Below the pieces are notes generated by a model, which saw only the letters and a list, made by a program, of their open reading frames with translations, was not told the DNA's origin and ran no database searches. A stretch of DNA of 48,683 nt from an uncultured Collinsella sp. Lineage in GTDB: Bacteria; Actinomycetota; Coriobacteriia; Coriobacteriales; Coriobacteriaceae. The stretch is from contig USEK01000001.1 in NCBI GenBank assembly GCA_900553705.1, positions 1-48,683 on the forward strand. Reading direction: 5' to 3'. The position numbers were made by a program, and so were the translations under genes. Shown here in pieces: positions 7,553-14,594 of this stretch (positions are counted from its first letter, which is position 1; every line of letters starts with the position of its first letter).

Positions 7553-8554
7553 ATGACAAATTGCAAACGCTATAAGGTGGCGGCGATCGACCTGGGAACG
7601 GTGTCGTCGCGACTGGTGTTGGCCCAGGTCGAGGGCGGGGCGATCATGGAATCGTCCAAGCATACCGAGATTACCGACTTGGGCGAGGGCGTGGACGCGA
7701 CGGGGCGCTTTTGCGAGGCGGCCGTTGAGCGCGTGCTTGCTGCGTGCCGCATGTTTGTGGACGAAGCCCGTGCCTTTGGGGCCGCGTGCATCTGCACCAC
7801 GTGCACGAGCGCCGCGCGCGATGCATCCAACGCCGTGCTGCTGCTGGACGGCCTGCGCGAGCTGGGGCTCGAACCGCAGGTGATTCCGGGCGAGGTCGAG
7901 GCGCGCCTGACGTTTTTTGGCGTGGCACACGACTTTGCTGGCGAGTGCATCATCGTCGCCGATTCGGGCGGCGGCTCCACGGAGCTCGCGACGGGCGTCT
8001 ATGCGCCTGAGCGCGGGGTCTTTGCGCTGGAGGGAACGCGCTCACTGGACATCGGTTGCCGTCGCGTGACGGAGCGCTTCTTCTCCGCGTTGCCGCCCAC
8101 GGACGGCGAGCTTGCGGCTGCCGCCGCGTGGGCGGGCGAGCAGTTCTCCGCCTATTTTGAGGGCCTGCCCAGCGACTTTGCGCGCGCCGAGCGCCTCGTT
8201 GCGGTGGGCGGTACCGTCACCACGCTCGTGGCGCTGGTCCACGAATTGGAGCCGTACGACTCGAACTTTGTGCACCTGCGCGAGCTTTCGCTGGAGCAGA
8301 TCTCGGCCGCCATCGATCGTATGTCTACGCTGGGTGTGGAGGGTATCGCTGCGCTGCCGGGCGTGCAGCCCAAGCGCGCGAGCGTGATTCTGGCTGGCGC
8401 CGTGGTGATCCGCGAGCTCATGCGAGCCGGCGGCTACAAGACGCTCACCGTAAGCGAGAACAGCCTACTCGCTGGCATGGCCGCCACCATCAACGAGGTT
8501 CTCGACGGCGTGACTCCCACCATCGCCTGGACCCCCACTCTCAGCACCCTCTAA
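7553..8554 (+). CDS. ppx: Exopolyphosphatase / pppGpp phosphohydrolase (Ppx/GppA family)
   Basis: Releases phosphate from polyphosphate or the 5'-gamma phosphate from pppGpp. The 333-residue product has the actin-like ATPase fold signatures: AAIDLGTVSSRLV near residue 10, TSAARDASN near 84, IPGEVEARLTFFGV near 107, the phosphate loop IIVADSGGGSTELA near 130 and VAVGGTVTTLVAL near 220. Family members usually read DLGSNS where this has DLGTVS. It is the short Actinobacteria-type Ppx without the C-terminal HD-like extension. A strong GGAGGGGAG ribosome site precedes the start. A palindromic repeat begins right after the stop. Confidence 0.9.
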   Translation: MTNCKRYKVAAIDLGTVSSRLVLAQVEGGAIMESSKHTEITDLGEGVDATGRFCEAAVERVLAACRMFVDEARAFGAACICTTCTSAARDASNAVLLLDGLRELGLEPQVIPGEVEARLTFFGVAHDFAGECIIVADSGGGSTELATGVYAPERGVFALEGTRSLDIGCRRVTERFFSALPPTDGELAAAAAWAGEQFSAYFEGLPSDFARAERLVAVGGTVTTLVALVHELEPYDSNFVHLRELSLEQISAAIDRMSTLGVEGIAALPGVQPKRASVILAGAVVIRELMRAGGYKTLTVSENSLLAGMAATINEVLDGVTPTIAWTPTLSTL

Positions 8555-8555
8555 A

Positions 8556-8626
8556 TAAGTTGCGGTGAAATACGGACTAAAATCGCCCTTTCGGGCACCA
8601 AACAGTCCCTATTCCACCGCAACTTA
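8556..8626. repeat. 71-bp palindromic repeat, TTGCGGTGAAATA family, copy 1
   Basis: Outer arms TAAGTTGCGGTG and CACCGCAACTTA are perfect complements and pairing continues inward (AAATACGGACT / AGTCCCTATT). An inner hairpin CGCCCTTTCGGGC lies near the centre. Copies 2 and 3 are at 46317-46385 and 48609-48677. This copy starts two bases after the ppx stop, so it may also act as a terminator. Confidence 0.85.
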
Positions 8627-8642
8627 GAGCCCCACCGGCGTC

Positions 8643-8681
8643 CAAAAGAGACGAGCCCGCATCCCTTGGGGACACGGGCTC
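8643..8681 (-). terminator. Terminator after tRNA-Leu
   Basis: On the minus strand, GAGCCCG (8675-8681) pairs with CGGGCTC (8653-8659) and is followed by a short TTTT at 8645-8648. It lies just 3' of the tRNA gene. Confidence 0.6.
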
Positions 8682-8693
8682 GAAAGCTCCATA

Positions 8694-8778
8694 TGGTAGG
8701 GGCGGTGGGACTCGAACCCACAATCCTTGCGGCGAGAGATTTTAAGTCTCCTGCGTATGCCAATTCCGCCACGCCCCC
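8694..8778 (-). tRNA. tRNA-Leu (anticodon UAA)
   Basis: An 85-nt class II tRNA with an encoded CCA end. The 7-bp acceptor stem GGGGGCG pairs with CGCCCCU (one G-U), the discriminator base is A, and the T-arm holds GGTTCGAGTCC. The anticodon loop CTTAAAA gives anticodon UAA, and a long variable arm (CTCGCCGCAAGGAT) fits leucine. No intron or broken stem was seen. Confidence 0.97.
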
Positions 8779-8809
8779 GTGAGACTAGAAGTCTAGCACA
8801 AGCCGTCCG

Positions 8810-9433
8810 TTACGCGTTGACGGCCATCGAGTGTTGGCCCGACTTCTCCAGGAACTCTTGGAACTTTGCCTCGTCGCCCTTGTTTTGATACTGCAGGGCC
8901 AGCAGGTACTCCAGTCGGCAGCGCTTGACCGGGTCGTCGCCGACATCCTCGAGCATGCGCTCCAGCTCGGGAATGTCGTTGTGGCGCTTGAGGATCATCG
9001 TGTCGTACATCAGCTGGCATTCGTGTGCGACTGCCTCGGCCTGACCGCCCTCAAAGCCCTTGATCTCGTGCAGCAACTCCTTGGCCTTTTTGCGGTCCTC
9101 CTGGCCAACGTAGTAGTTAAAAGCTTTGATTACCAGGTCGACGCGCTGCATCTTGGGCAGGTTGAGTCCCAGTAGCAGGTCGAACATCTCGTCGGCGCGC
9201 TTATGGTCCTCGCGCAGCAGATAGGAGTTCAGGCGCAGGTAGTCGCGGTTGTAGCGCGGGTACAGCATGCTGGTGAGTTTGCCGTCGAGCAAACGATCGA
9301 ACTCGTCCCACTGCTTGGCGGCCATCAATTGCTGCAGGCGTTTAAACGTGGTGCGTTTTTTGACGCTAAAGAACACCGACACGGCGATGCAGATGATAAC
9401 GACGGCGGTCCAGAGTGTGCGGGAATCGGGCAT
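8810..9433 (-). CDS. Membrane-anchored helical-repeat protein of unknown function
   Basis: I do not recognise a named family. The 207-residue product begins with one N-terminal membrane segment (about residues 8-23, TAVVIICIAVSVFFSV). A basic stretch and a wholly helical cytoplasmic part follow, with TPR-like helix pairs, for example KQWDEFDRLLDGKL, DHKRADEMFDLLL and GDEAKFQEFLEK. This layout suggests a membrane-tethered scaffold. An AAGGA ribosome site precedes the ATG and a perfect TATAAT lies upstream, so it is probably expressed alone. It is convergent with nothing nearby except the tRNA gene on the same strand. Confidence 0.7.
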   Translation of the reverse strand: MPDSRTLWTAVVIICIAVSVFFSVKKRTTFKRLQQLMAAKQWDEFDRLLDGKLTSMLYPRYNRDYLRLNSYLLREDHKRADEMFDLLLGLNLPKMQRVDLVIKAFNYYVGQEDRKKAKELLHEIKGFEGGQAEAVAHECQLMYDTMILKRHNDIPELERMLEDVGDDPVKRCRLEYLLALQYQNKGDEAKFQEFLEKSGQHSMAVNA

Positions 9434-9488
9434 ATTAGGGTCCTTAGTCGCTCATAAAGCGAGCGGTATGACAACACGTACTAGATGT

Positions 9489-9494
9489 ATTATA
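9489..9494 (-). promoter_or_regulatory. -10 box for the helical-repeat protein gene
   Basis: The minus strand reads a perfect TATAAT about 55 bp upstream of the ATG at 9433. A -35 is not clear (TGCCAG at 17-bp spacing). Confidence 0.55.
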
Positions 9495-9596
9495 CGCAGC
9501 GCGCAAGCAAACTGGCATAAAAGCTCATCGAGGCCGAGTGCCATCGCTCGCTGCGGTACACTTACCTAAAGTAAACCATGAAGGGAGACATTACCT

Positions 9597-9884
9597 ATGA
9601 AGAAGATCGTTTTGGCTTGCGGTGCTGGCGCTGCTACTTCCACGCTCGTTGCCCAGAAGGTCGCTACTCTGCTCGACGCCAACGGTTATGCCGACAAGTA
9701 CGAGATCGTGCAGTGCGCCATCTCCGAGGCCAAGGATTACTGCGACGAGGGCGCTGACCTGCTGATCGCCACCACCGTTGCCCCCGAGGGCCTCACCTGC
9801 CCGTACGTGAGTGGCGTGCCCTTCATGACCGGCATGAACCGCGTTGCCGCCGAGAAGGCCGTTCTCGACGTCATGGCTCAGTAG
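9597..9884 (+). CDS. Orphan PTS IIB protein, galactitol (GatB-like) type
   Basis: A 95-residue Rossmann-like IIB protein of the kind that accepts phosphate from IIA on a cysteine. The N-terminal loop IVLACGAGAATSTLV places the active cysteine at residue 8, and family members read CGSGIATST here. No IIA or IIC gene is adjacent; the only close neighbour is a VOC protein 11 bp downstream. It may serve a transporter encoded elsewhere or act as a phosphorylation-dependent sensor. GGGAGA precedes the ATG. A TACACT near 9557 is a weak -10 candidate. Confidence 0.85.
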   Translation: MKKIVLACGAGAATSTLVAQKVATLLDANGYADKYEIVQCAISEAKDYCDEGADLLIATTVAPEGLTCPYVSGVPFMTGMNRVAAEKAVLDVMAQ

Positions 9885-9895
9885 GCGCTGACTGC

Positions 9896-10270
9896 ATGAG
9901 TGAGCAGAACGCCAACCCGGTAGAGCTCTTTGGTATGCGCGTTGCCCATGTGGGCATTAACGCCACCGACCCGGCAGACGCCCTGGAGATCGCGGAGCTG
10001 TTCTCGACGATGATGGGCCTGCCCGTCATCGAGACCCCGGTTTCGTACTTTAACGATTCGCTGGTCGAGATCATGAAGCAGAACGGTCGTGGCACCAAGG
10101 GCCACATCGGCTTTGCCGTTAACGACATCGATGCAGCTGAGAAGTGGTTTGCCGAGCGCGGGCTCGAGGTCAACGAAGAGTCGCGCGCGCTGCTGCCCGA
10201 CGGTGGTACCAAGCTCGTGTACTTTAAGCGCGAGTTCGCCGGTTTCGCCGTGCACCTGTGCCGCGAGTAG
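9896..10270 (+). CDS. VOC (glyoxalase-fold) protein resembling the domain fused to KDPG aldolases
   Basis: A 124-residue vicinal-oxygen-chelate protein. Segments RVAHVGINATDPADA, AELFSTMMGLPV, GHIGFAVNDIDAAEKWF and KREFAGFAVHL resemble, from memory, the C-terminal VOC domain that some Firmicutes attach to keto-hydroxyglutarate/KDPG aldolase. Here the domain stands alone. It follows the GatB-like IIB gene by 11 bp with no good ribosome site of its own, so coupled translation is likely. The pairing hints at sugar-acid or hexitol metabolism, but no substrate can be named. A strong terminator follows. Confidence 0.75.
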   Translation: MSEQNANPVELFGMRVAHVGINATDPADALEIAELFSTMMGLPVIETPVSYFNDSLVEIMKQNGRGTKGHIGFAVNDIDAAEKWFAERGLEVNEESRALLPDGGTKLVYFKREFAGFAVHLCRE

Positions 10271-10294
10271 CGCACAAGCTGCCATAGCTGGCAA

Positions 10295-10326
10295 AAAGGG
10301 ATAGGGCCGCGTGGCCCTATCCCTTT
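10295..10326. terminator. Bidirectional terminator between VOC and histidine kinase genes
   Basis: A perfect 14-bp stem (AAAGGGATAGGGCC with its complement) and a 4-base loop GCGT. T-rich sequence follows on the plus strand (ATTTAT) and on the minus strand (TTTTTGCC), serving the convergent genes. The histidine kinase stop codon overlaps the 3' arm. Confidence 0.9.
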
Positions 10327-11641
10327 ATTTATGCCGAGGGGCTTCCTGCCGCGGCAGGCGAATCGTAAAGCGGCTGCCGACCCCTTCGACCGAGGTCACA
10401 CCGATGACGCCGCCGTGGCTGTCGACGATCCACTTGGCGATCGCAAGCCCCAGACCCGAACCCTGTGCGCCGGCATCGCGCGCGTTGTCGGCACGGTAGA
10501 ACCGCTCGAACGCGTGAGCTGCGGATTCCTGGTTCATGCCGATGCCCTCGTCCTCAACACTTATGTCGATCGTGCCCGCGCCCGCATCCGGCGTTATGCC
10601 AAATGTGACGGTCGTTCCCGCATCCGAGTACTTGGCGGCGTTTTGCACGATCACGCGCAGAGCCTGCTTCACGAGCGCCACGTCGACGGGCGCGTCGCAG
10701 CGCGGGTCGCTGGCAAGCGCAGCGTCAGAAGCCAGCCGATACGTGTGCTCGGTATCGATCATCTGCGATTCTTCGCATACCTCGCTGACCAGTGCAGCCA
10801 AGTTGGTATGCGCGCGCCGCAGGACCGTGCGCCCGGCATCGCCGCGCGCCAAAAACAGCAGCTGCTCCACAAGCTCTTGCATGTGCTCGCTTTCGGCTTT
10901 AAGGGACGCGATGGACTCCGCCAGCACGTCCGGGTCGTCCTTACCCCAGCGGTCGAGCATGTTCACGTAGCCCTGAATCACCGCGATGGGCGTGCGCAGC
11001 TCGTGGCTCGCGTCGTTGACAAAGCGCATCTGCTGCAGCTTGGCCTCTTGCATCTGGCGCAGTAGGCGATTGAGTGCAACCTCGATGCTTGCCAGGTCGG
11101 CGTCGCCGGTAGTGACGCTCGGCGAGTCGACGCTTGCGCGCTCGATGGCCTGCTCCAGTGTTTCCATTTTGCCGCCGGCGAGTTGCATGCGGCCGAGTTC
11201 GTCCACGCGCAGGGCCAGATCGTTGAGCGGCGCCATGGTGCGGCGCACGCGGCGGGCGCCGCCGAGCATATCGAGCATGCTGATGACCTGCCAACCTACA
11301 ACAACGATATAGAGGGGCCAAAGTGCGATGAGGTCCTGCGCGAGGGGGAAGGTCTTGGTGGTACGCGCAAGCTCGACGGTATAGGTGAGCGTTGTCAGGT
11401 CCCAGCCGCGCGCGGGCTTCAGCGACATGCCGCGAACGGTGGCGCCGGGGATCCATCCTGCGGTAAACGCGCTGTCGGGCAGTGTCTGGTTGTATCCATA
11501 GACGAGGATCGCCGCCGCAATCACCATCAGCAGCAGATCGAGCCAGACGTAGCTTATCAGGCGGCGCCACATATAGCTCCAGTTGATGGCACGGGCGATG
11601 GAGGTGACGCGTTTGGCCTCGGCGTTACGCACGGCAGACAT
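10325..11641 (-). CDS. Sensor histidine kinase (OmpR-partner type)
   Basis: A 438-residue membrane sensor kinase. Two membrane segments, near residues 31-50 and 100-122, frame a short ~50-residue outer domain. A HAMP-like linker follows, then the H-box FVNDASHELRTPIAVIQGY near 213, an N-box VIVQNAAKYSDAG near 335, and the ATP-lid motifs DEGIGM and GSGLGLAIAKWI. The start overlaps the end of the response regulator gene by 17 bp, so the two are translationally coupled. The signal is unknown. It is last in an operon that begins with a DUF4342 gene. Confidence 0.93.
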   Translation of the reverse strand: MSAVRNAEAKRVTSIARAINWSYMWRRLISYVWLDLLLMVIAAAILVYGYNQTLPDSAFTAGWIPGATVRGMSLKPARGWDLTTLTYTVELARTTKTFPLAQDLIALWPLYIVVVGWQVISMLDMLGGARRVRRTMAPLNDLALRVDELGRMQLAGGKMETLEQAIERASVDSPSVTTGDADLASIEVALNRLLRQMQEAKLQQMRFVNDASHELRTPIAVIQGYVNMLDRWGKDDPDVLAESIASLKAESEHMQELVEQLLFLARGDAGRTVLRRAHTNLAALVSEVCEESQMIDTEHTYRLASDAALASDPRCDAPVDVALVKQALRVIVQNAAKYSDAGTTVTFGITPDAGAGTIDISVEDEGIGMNQESAAHAFERFYRADNARDAGAQGSGLGLAIAKWIVDSHGGVIGVTSVEGVGSRFTIRLPRQEAPRHK

Positions 11642-12404
11642 AGCCCACCCCGCGCACGGTCTGGATGATGCGGGCGCTGCCGGCGTCTTCGATCTTGGCG
11701 CGCAGGTGCGCGATGTGCACGTCGACGTTGTTGGTGTCGCCTACGTATTCGTAGCCCAGCGCCTCGTGCGCGATGCGCTCGCGCGTGAGCACGCTGCCGG
11801 CGTGCGCCATAAGCAGGGCGAGGACATCGAACTCGCGGGCCGTGAGCGCGATGGGTGAGCCGCCGACCGTGACTTCGCGGCGATCGGGATCGAGCACGAC
11901 CGAACCCGCGGCGAGCGTGGCGGGGGAGAGCGAGGCGGAAACCTGGGTCGAGTCACTGACCGGGGGCATCGCAGTGGCGCCGACACCCGTGCCGCCTGCC
12001 GCGCCCGTCCCGATGCCGCCAACGCCCGAAGCCGCCCGCACGGCCTCCGAGCGCTTCAACGCCACGCGGATCCGTGCGAACAGCTCCTCAATCGCAAACG
12101 GCTTGGTCAGGTAATCGTCGGCGCCGGCATCGAGCCCGGCCACCTTGTCCATCACGGCATCGCGCGCGGTGACCATTATCACCGGCACATCCTTGTGCTT
12201 GCGGACGCGCCGCAGGACCTCCATGCCGTTGAGCTGCGGCAACAGCACATCGAGCAGAATAAGATCGTAGTTGCGCTCCAGCGCCAGGTCCACGGCGGTG
12301 CGGCCATCGGCGGCGTGTTCCACCTGGTAGCCCTCGTGCTCCAGCTCGAGCGTCACAAAGCGGGCGATTTTCTCCTCGTCCTCTACGATCAGGATCCGTG
12401 CCAT
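11625..12404 (-). CDS. OmpR/PhoB-family response regulator
   Basis: A 259-residue DNA-binding response regulator. The receiver domain (1-120) has the acidic pair EDEE near 8-11, the phosphoacceptor in LILLDVLLPQLNG near 51, VTARD near 79-83 and YLTKPFA near 98-104. The winged-helix output domain (about 160-258) has LTAREFDVLALL and NNVDVHIAHLRAKI. The linker is unusually long and Gly/Ala-rich (about 125-165). It lies 18 bp after the DUF4342 gene and overlaps the kinase gene, so the three form an operon. Confidence 0.93.
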   Translation of the reverse strand: MARILIVEDEEKIARFVTLELEHEGYQVEHAADGRTAVDLALERNYDLILLDVLLPQLNGMEVLRRVRKHKDVPVIMVTARDAVMDKVAGLDAGADDYLTKPFAIEELFARIRVALKRSEAVRAASGVGGIGTGAAGGTGVGATAMPPVSDSTQVSASLSPATLAAGSVVLDPDRREVTVGGSPIALTAREFDVLALLMAHAGSVLTRERIAHEALGYEYVGDTNNVDVHIAHLRAKIEDAGSARIIQTVRGVGYVCRA

Positions 12405-12422
12405 GCGTGCCCCCGTCTGCGA

Positions 12423-12965
12423 TTACTTGTCGTCGTTCAGATTTTGCTTGATGTCGTCCGCGGCATCGGCGGCGTGATTCATAAGGTTGTTGATACTGCC
12501 GGGCACGTCGCCGTCGCTGTCGATGCGGTAGCGCATGCCAAAGAACAGGCCAATCAGCATCAGCCAAATCGTAGCGCCCCAGGCAAACAGGGCGATGATG
12601 GGGATCAGGATGGGGATGTTGAGGATGATCGCATCGCGGCGCGTGGCGATAAACTTGGTGTCCAGGCTCAGGCGGAAGAGCTTTTTGAGGTACTCCCATA
12701 CGCTGTCCATCTTCTTGGAGAAGTCGGTCTTTTCGCTCGACTTCTCGTAGGCGGCCTGCGCGGCGACCATCTCGGCTGAGGGCTCATCGACTGGCGCGGA
12801 CTCGGTGGCGGCGTGCGCCGACGTGGTCTGGGTCTTGCCTTGCGACTCGAGCCAAATGATGGCGTCCAAAACGTTGCCGTCGGCGGCGTCGAGCGCGGCT
12901 TTGGCATCGGTGTAGCTCACGTTGCACTTGGTGCGGATGGTTTCAACTTTTTCGAGGTCGTCCAT
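12423..12965 (-). CDS. DUF4342 membrane protein with UBA-like N-terminus
   Basis: A 180-residue protein. Residues 1-42 (DLEKVETIRTKCNVSYTDAK onward) form the UBA-like helical domain typical of DUF4342. An acidic linker follows, then a C-terminal domain with two hydrophobic segments near residues 112-128 and 130-143 (IPILIPIIALFAWGATIWL). The molecular role of DUF4342 is not known to me. It heads an operon with a response regulator and a kinase, so it may be a sensory accessory or a target of the system. Ribosome site AAAGGA precedes the ATG. Confidence 0.85.
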   Translation of the reverse strand: MDDLEKVETIRTKCNVSYTDAKAALDAADGNVLDAIIWLESQGKTQTTSAHAATESAPVDEPSAEMVAAQAAYEKSSEKTDFSKKMDSVWEYLKKLFRLSLDTKFIATRRDAIILNIPILIPIIALFAWGATIWLMLIGLFFGMRYRIDSDGDVPGSINNLMNHAADAADDIKQNLNDDK

Positions 12966-13323
12966 GACCTGTCCTTTCGTTCGATGGGCGCGACGCCGGG
13001 CGATCTGCCCGGGCGCGAGCGTTGCGTTCGGCGGCCTGCGTTGCGCGGCGCCGCCCCGCCCTTGGTCGAACTCTATAGTGCAGGTTATAGATTAAGCGAT
13101 TCTTGAGCCAAGATTAACGTTGGATGAGTTTTTGGGTAGCGGTGGGAAAAGTATTAGACCTCGATAGCGGGGGATGTGGTGCCGGTGCAAAACGGCGTCA
13201 AAGGTTGGTCGAGCAGGCGGTTTCTCCATTGATGTCCGCACAGCATGTGACACTTACCCTGCCGCCCCGCTCTGCCGCGGCGGCATGCGTCTGAACAACG
13301 ACCCTCTAAGGAGTTCGATACCG
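12966..13323. other. Divergent intergenic region upstream of DUF4342 operon
   Basis: 358 bp without a convincing gene. An AT-rich island near 13072-13100 (CTATAGTGCAGGTTATAGAT) is the likely promoter area for the minus-strand operon, with TATA-like boxes on both strands. The remainder up to AAGGAG at 13309-13314 has no clear repeat or hairpin. Confidence 0.35.
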
Positions 13324-13563
13324 ATGAGTGACAACGCAAAGCATCTCGCAAAGAAGTGCGTAAAGGACGCGGGGCCGTGCCTCGCGCTGTGCGTAGCCGG
13401 CGCAGCGGTCGCGCTGCTGGCTGTTCTGGGGCCGTTCGACGTGCTCCGAAGTGCCAGCTTTCTGCATGTTTGCATGGCTCTTGCCGGCGCCACGATGACC
13501 GGCGGCGTGCTCGATCTGATCTTTTGGGTGTTTGACCCGTTTGGATGGAAGAGCGAGGGGTAG
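13324..13563 (+). CDS. Small two-helix membrane protein, unknown
   Basis: A 79-residue product with two hydrophobic segments, near residues 17-38 (LALCVAGAAVALLAVLGPF) and 45-70 (HVCMALAGATMTGGVLDLIF), and a short basic N-terminus. No family is recognised. The start is chosen because AAGGAG lies 9-10 bases before the ATG; the longer open frame to 13174 has no ribosome site. The metallophosphoesterase gene begins 85 bp downstream and may be co-transcribed. Confidence 0.6.
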   Translation: MSDNAKHLAKKCVKDAGPCLALCVAGAAVALLAVLGPFDVLRSASFLHVCMALAGATMTGGVLDLIFWVFDPFGWKSEG

Positions 13564-13648
13564 GTCCCAAAGGATGGAAGGGCTGGAACGGTTGACTTAG
13601 TGATCGTGCAGAATGTGGGCTAGCGACTTACAGGGAAGTGGTGATCCG

Positions 13649-14374
13649 ATGACGGTCTATGTGACGGGCGATATTCACGGCGGCGTCGACATGCAAAAGC
13701 TTCGCGACTGGGATCTTGGGGATGGTCTGACAAGTGACGACTATCTCATCATCGCGGGCGACTTTGGCTTTCCGTGGGATTTCTCTGCCGAGGAATGTGC
13801 CGACATCGCCTGGCTGGAGTCGCGCCCCTATACCGTGCTGTTTGTCGACGGCAACCACGAGCGTTTCGATCACTGGTCGGAGCGCCCCATGGAGCTGTGG
13901 CACGGCGGCCTGACGCAGCGTCTGTCGGACACCTCGCCCATCCGACGCCTGACGCGCGGTGAGGTTTTTGAGCTCGACGGCTCAACGATCTTTACCATGG
14001 GCGGCGCCACGAGCGTGGATAAGGAATACCGCATTCCGTATTCCAGCTGGTGGCCGCAGGAGCTGCCGGACGAGCGCAACTTTGAGGAGGCGCGGGCAAA
14101 GCTCGACAGCGTGGGCTGGAAGGTCGACTACGTGATCACCCACACCTGCTCCACGCGCATGCTTTCGCCCACGCTCTATCCGGTACCCGGCTGGAATTAC
14201 CCCGCCGTTGATCGGCTTACGGCATTTTTCGATGAGCTGGAAGACCACTTGGATTACAAACGCTGGTACTACGGGCATTTCCATCGGGATGCCAACCCGG
14301 CCGAACGCCACACCGTGCTCTACGACTGCATCGTTCGCCTGGGTGACGAACTCCAGCCTTGGGATGTTGCGTAG
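13649..14374 (+). CDS. Metallophosphoesterase
   Basis: A 241-residue calcineurin-fold phosphoesterase. Motifs in order: VTGDIHGG near residue 6, IAGDFGFPWD near 38, VDGNHERFD near 69, ITHTCSTRM near 162 and YYGHFHRDA near 210; all five metal-site blocks are present. Such stand-alone proteins are common in Coriobacteriia and Firmicutes, and their substrate is unknown. The ATG at 13649 gives a product starting just before the first motif; AGGGAAG at 13631-13637 is a plausible ribosome site. Convergent with gluQ. Confidence 0.85.
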   Translation: MTVYVTGDIHGGVDMQKLRDWDLGDGLTSDDYLIIAGDFGFPWDFSAEECADIAWLESRPYTVLFVDGNHERFDHWSERPMELWHGGLTQRLSDTSPIRRLTRGEVFELDGSTIFTMGGATSVDKEYRIPYSSWWPQELPDERNFEEARAKLDSVGWKVDYVITHTCSTRMLSPTLYPVPGWNYPAVDRLTAFFDELEDHLDYKRWYYGHFHRDANPAERHTVLYDCIVRLGDELQPWDVA

Positions 14375-14426
14375 GGGCGCAGACGCATGAGCTTCGTGGC
14401 GAACCAAAACCGATTTGTTAAGGGAT

Positions 14427-14594
14427 TTACTCCCAAGCCGGCTTGCGCTCGAGCAACGTTTTCGCAGCGTCAGGCGTGGGAGAGTCAAGTATTTCGCAGA
14501 ACTCATCGAACCCCTCTGGCGAAAGCTGGGTTGTTGATACTTTGGCAATGTCGCTATCGAGGTGCTCGTCAGGGTGGGCTGTCGTCTGTTGCAT
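14427..14594 (-). other. DUF1778 (TacA-type) antitoxin C-terminal remnant in frame with gluQ
   Basis: The 55-residue tail from MQQTT to the stop ends in LSPEGFDEFCEILDSPTP followed by AKTLLERKPAWE. This matches my memory of the C-terminal toxin-neutralising segment of DUF1778 antitoxins (pattern L..E.F..F...LD.P....LL.RKP.WE). The ribbon-helix-helix DNA-binding half is missing. GGAAGGA sits about 6 bases before ATG 14594, so the segment could also be translated separately. No GNAT toxin is found downstream. Confidence 0.6.

Noticed and set aside
14375..14426. Possible GNAT toxin remnant after the antitoxin-like gluQ tail
   Set aside because: Only ~50 bp separate the tail from the end of the metallophosphoesterase gene and the minus-strand translation shows no convincing TacT N-terminus.
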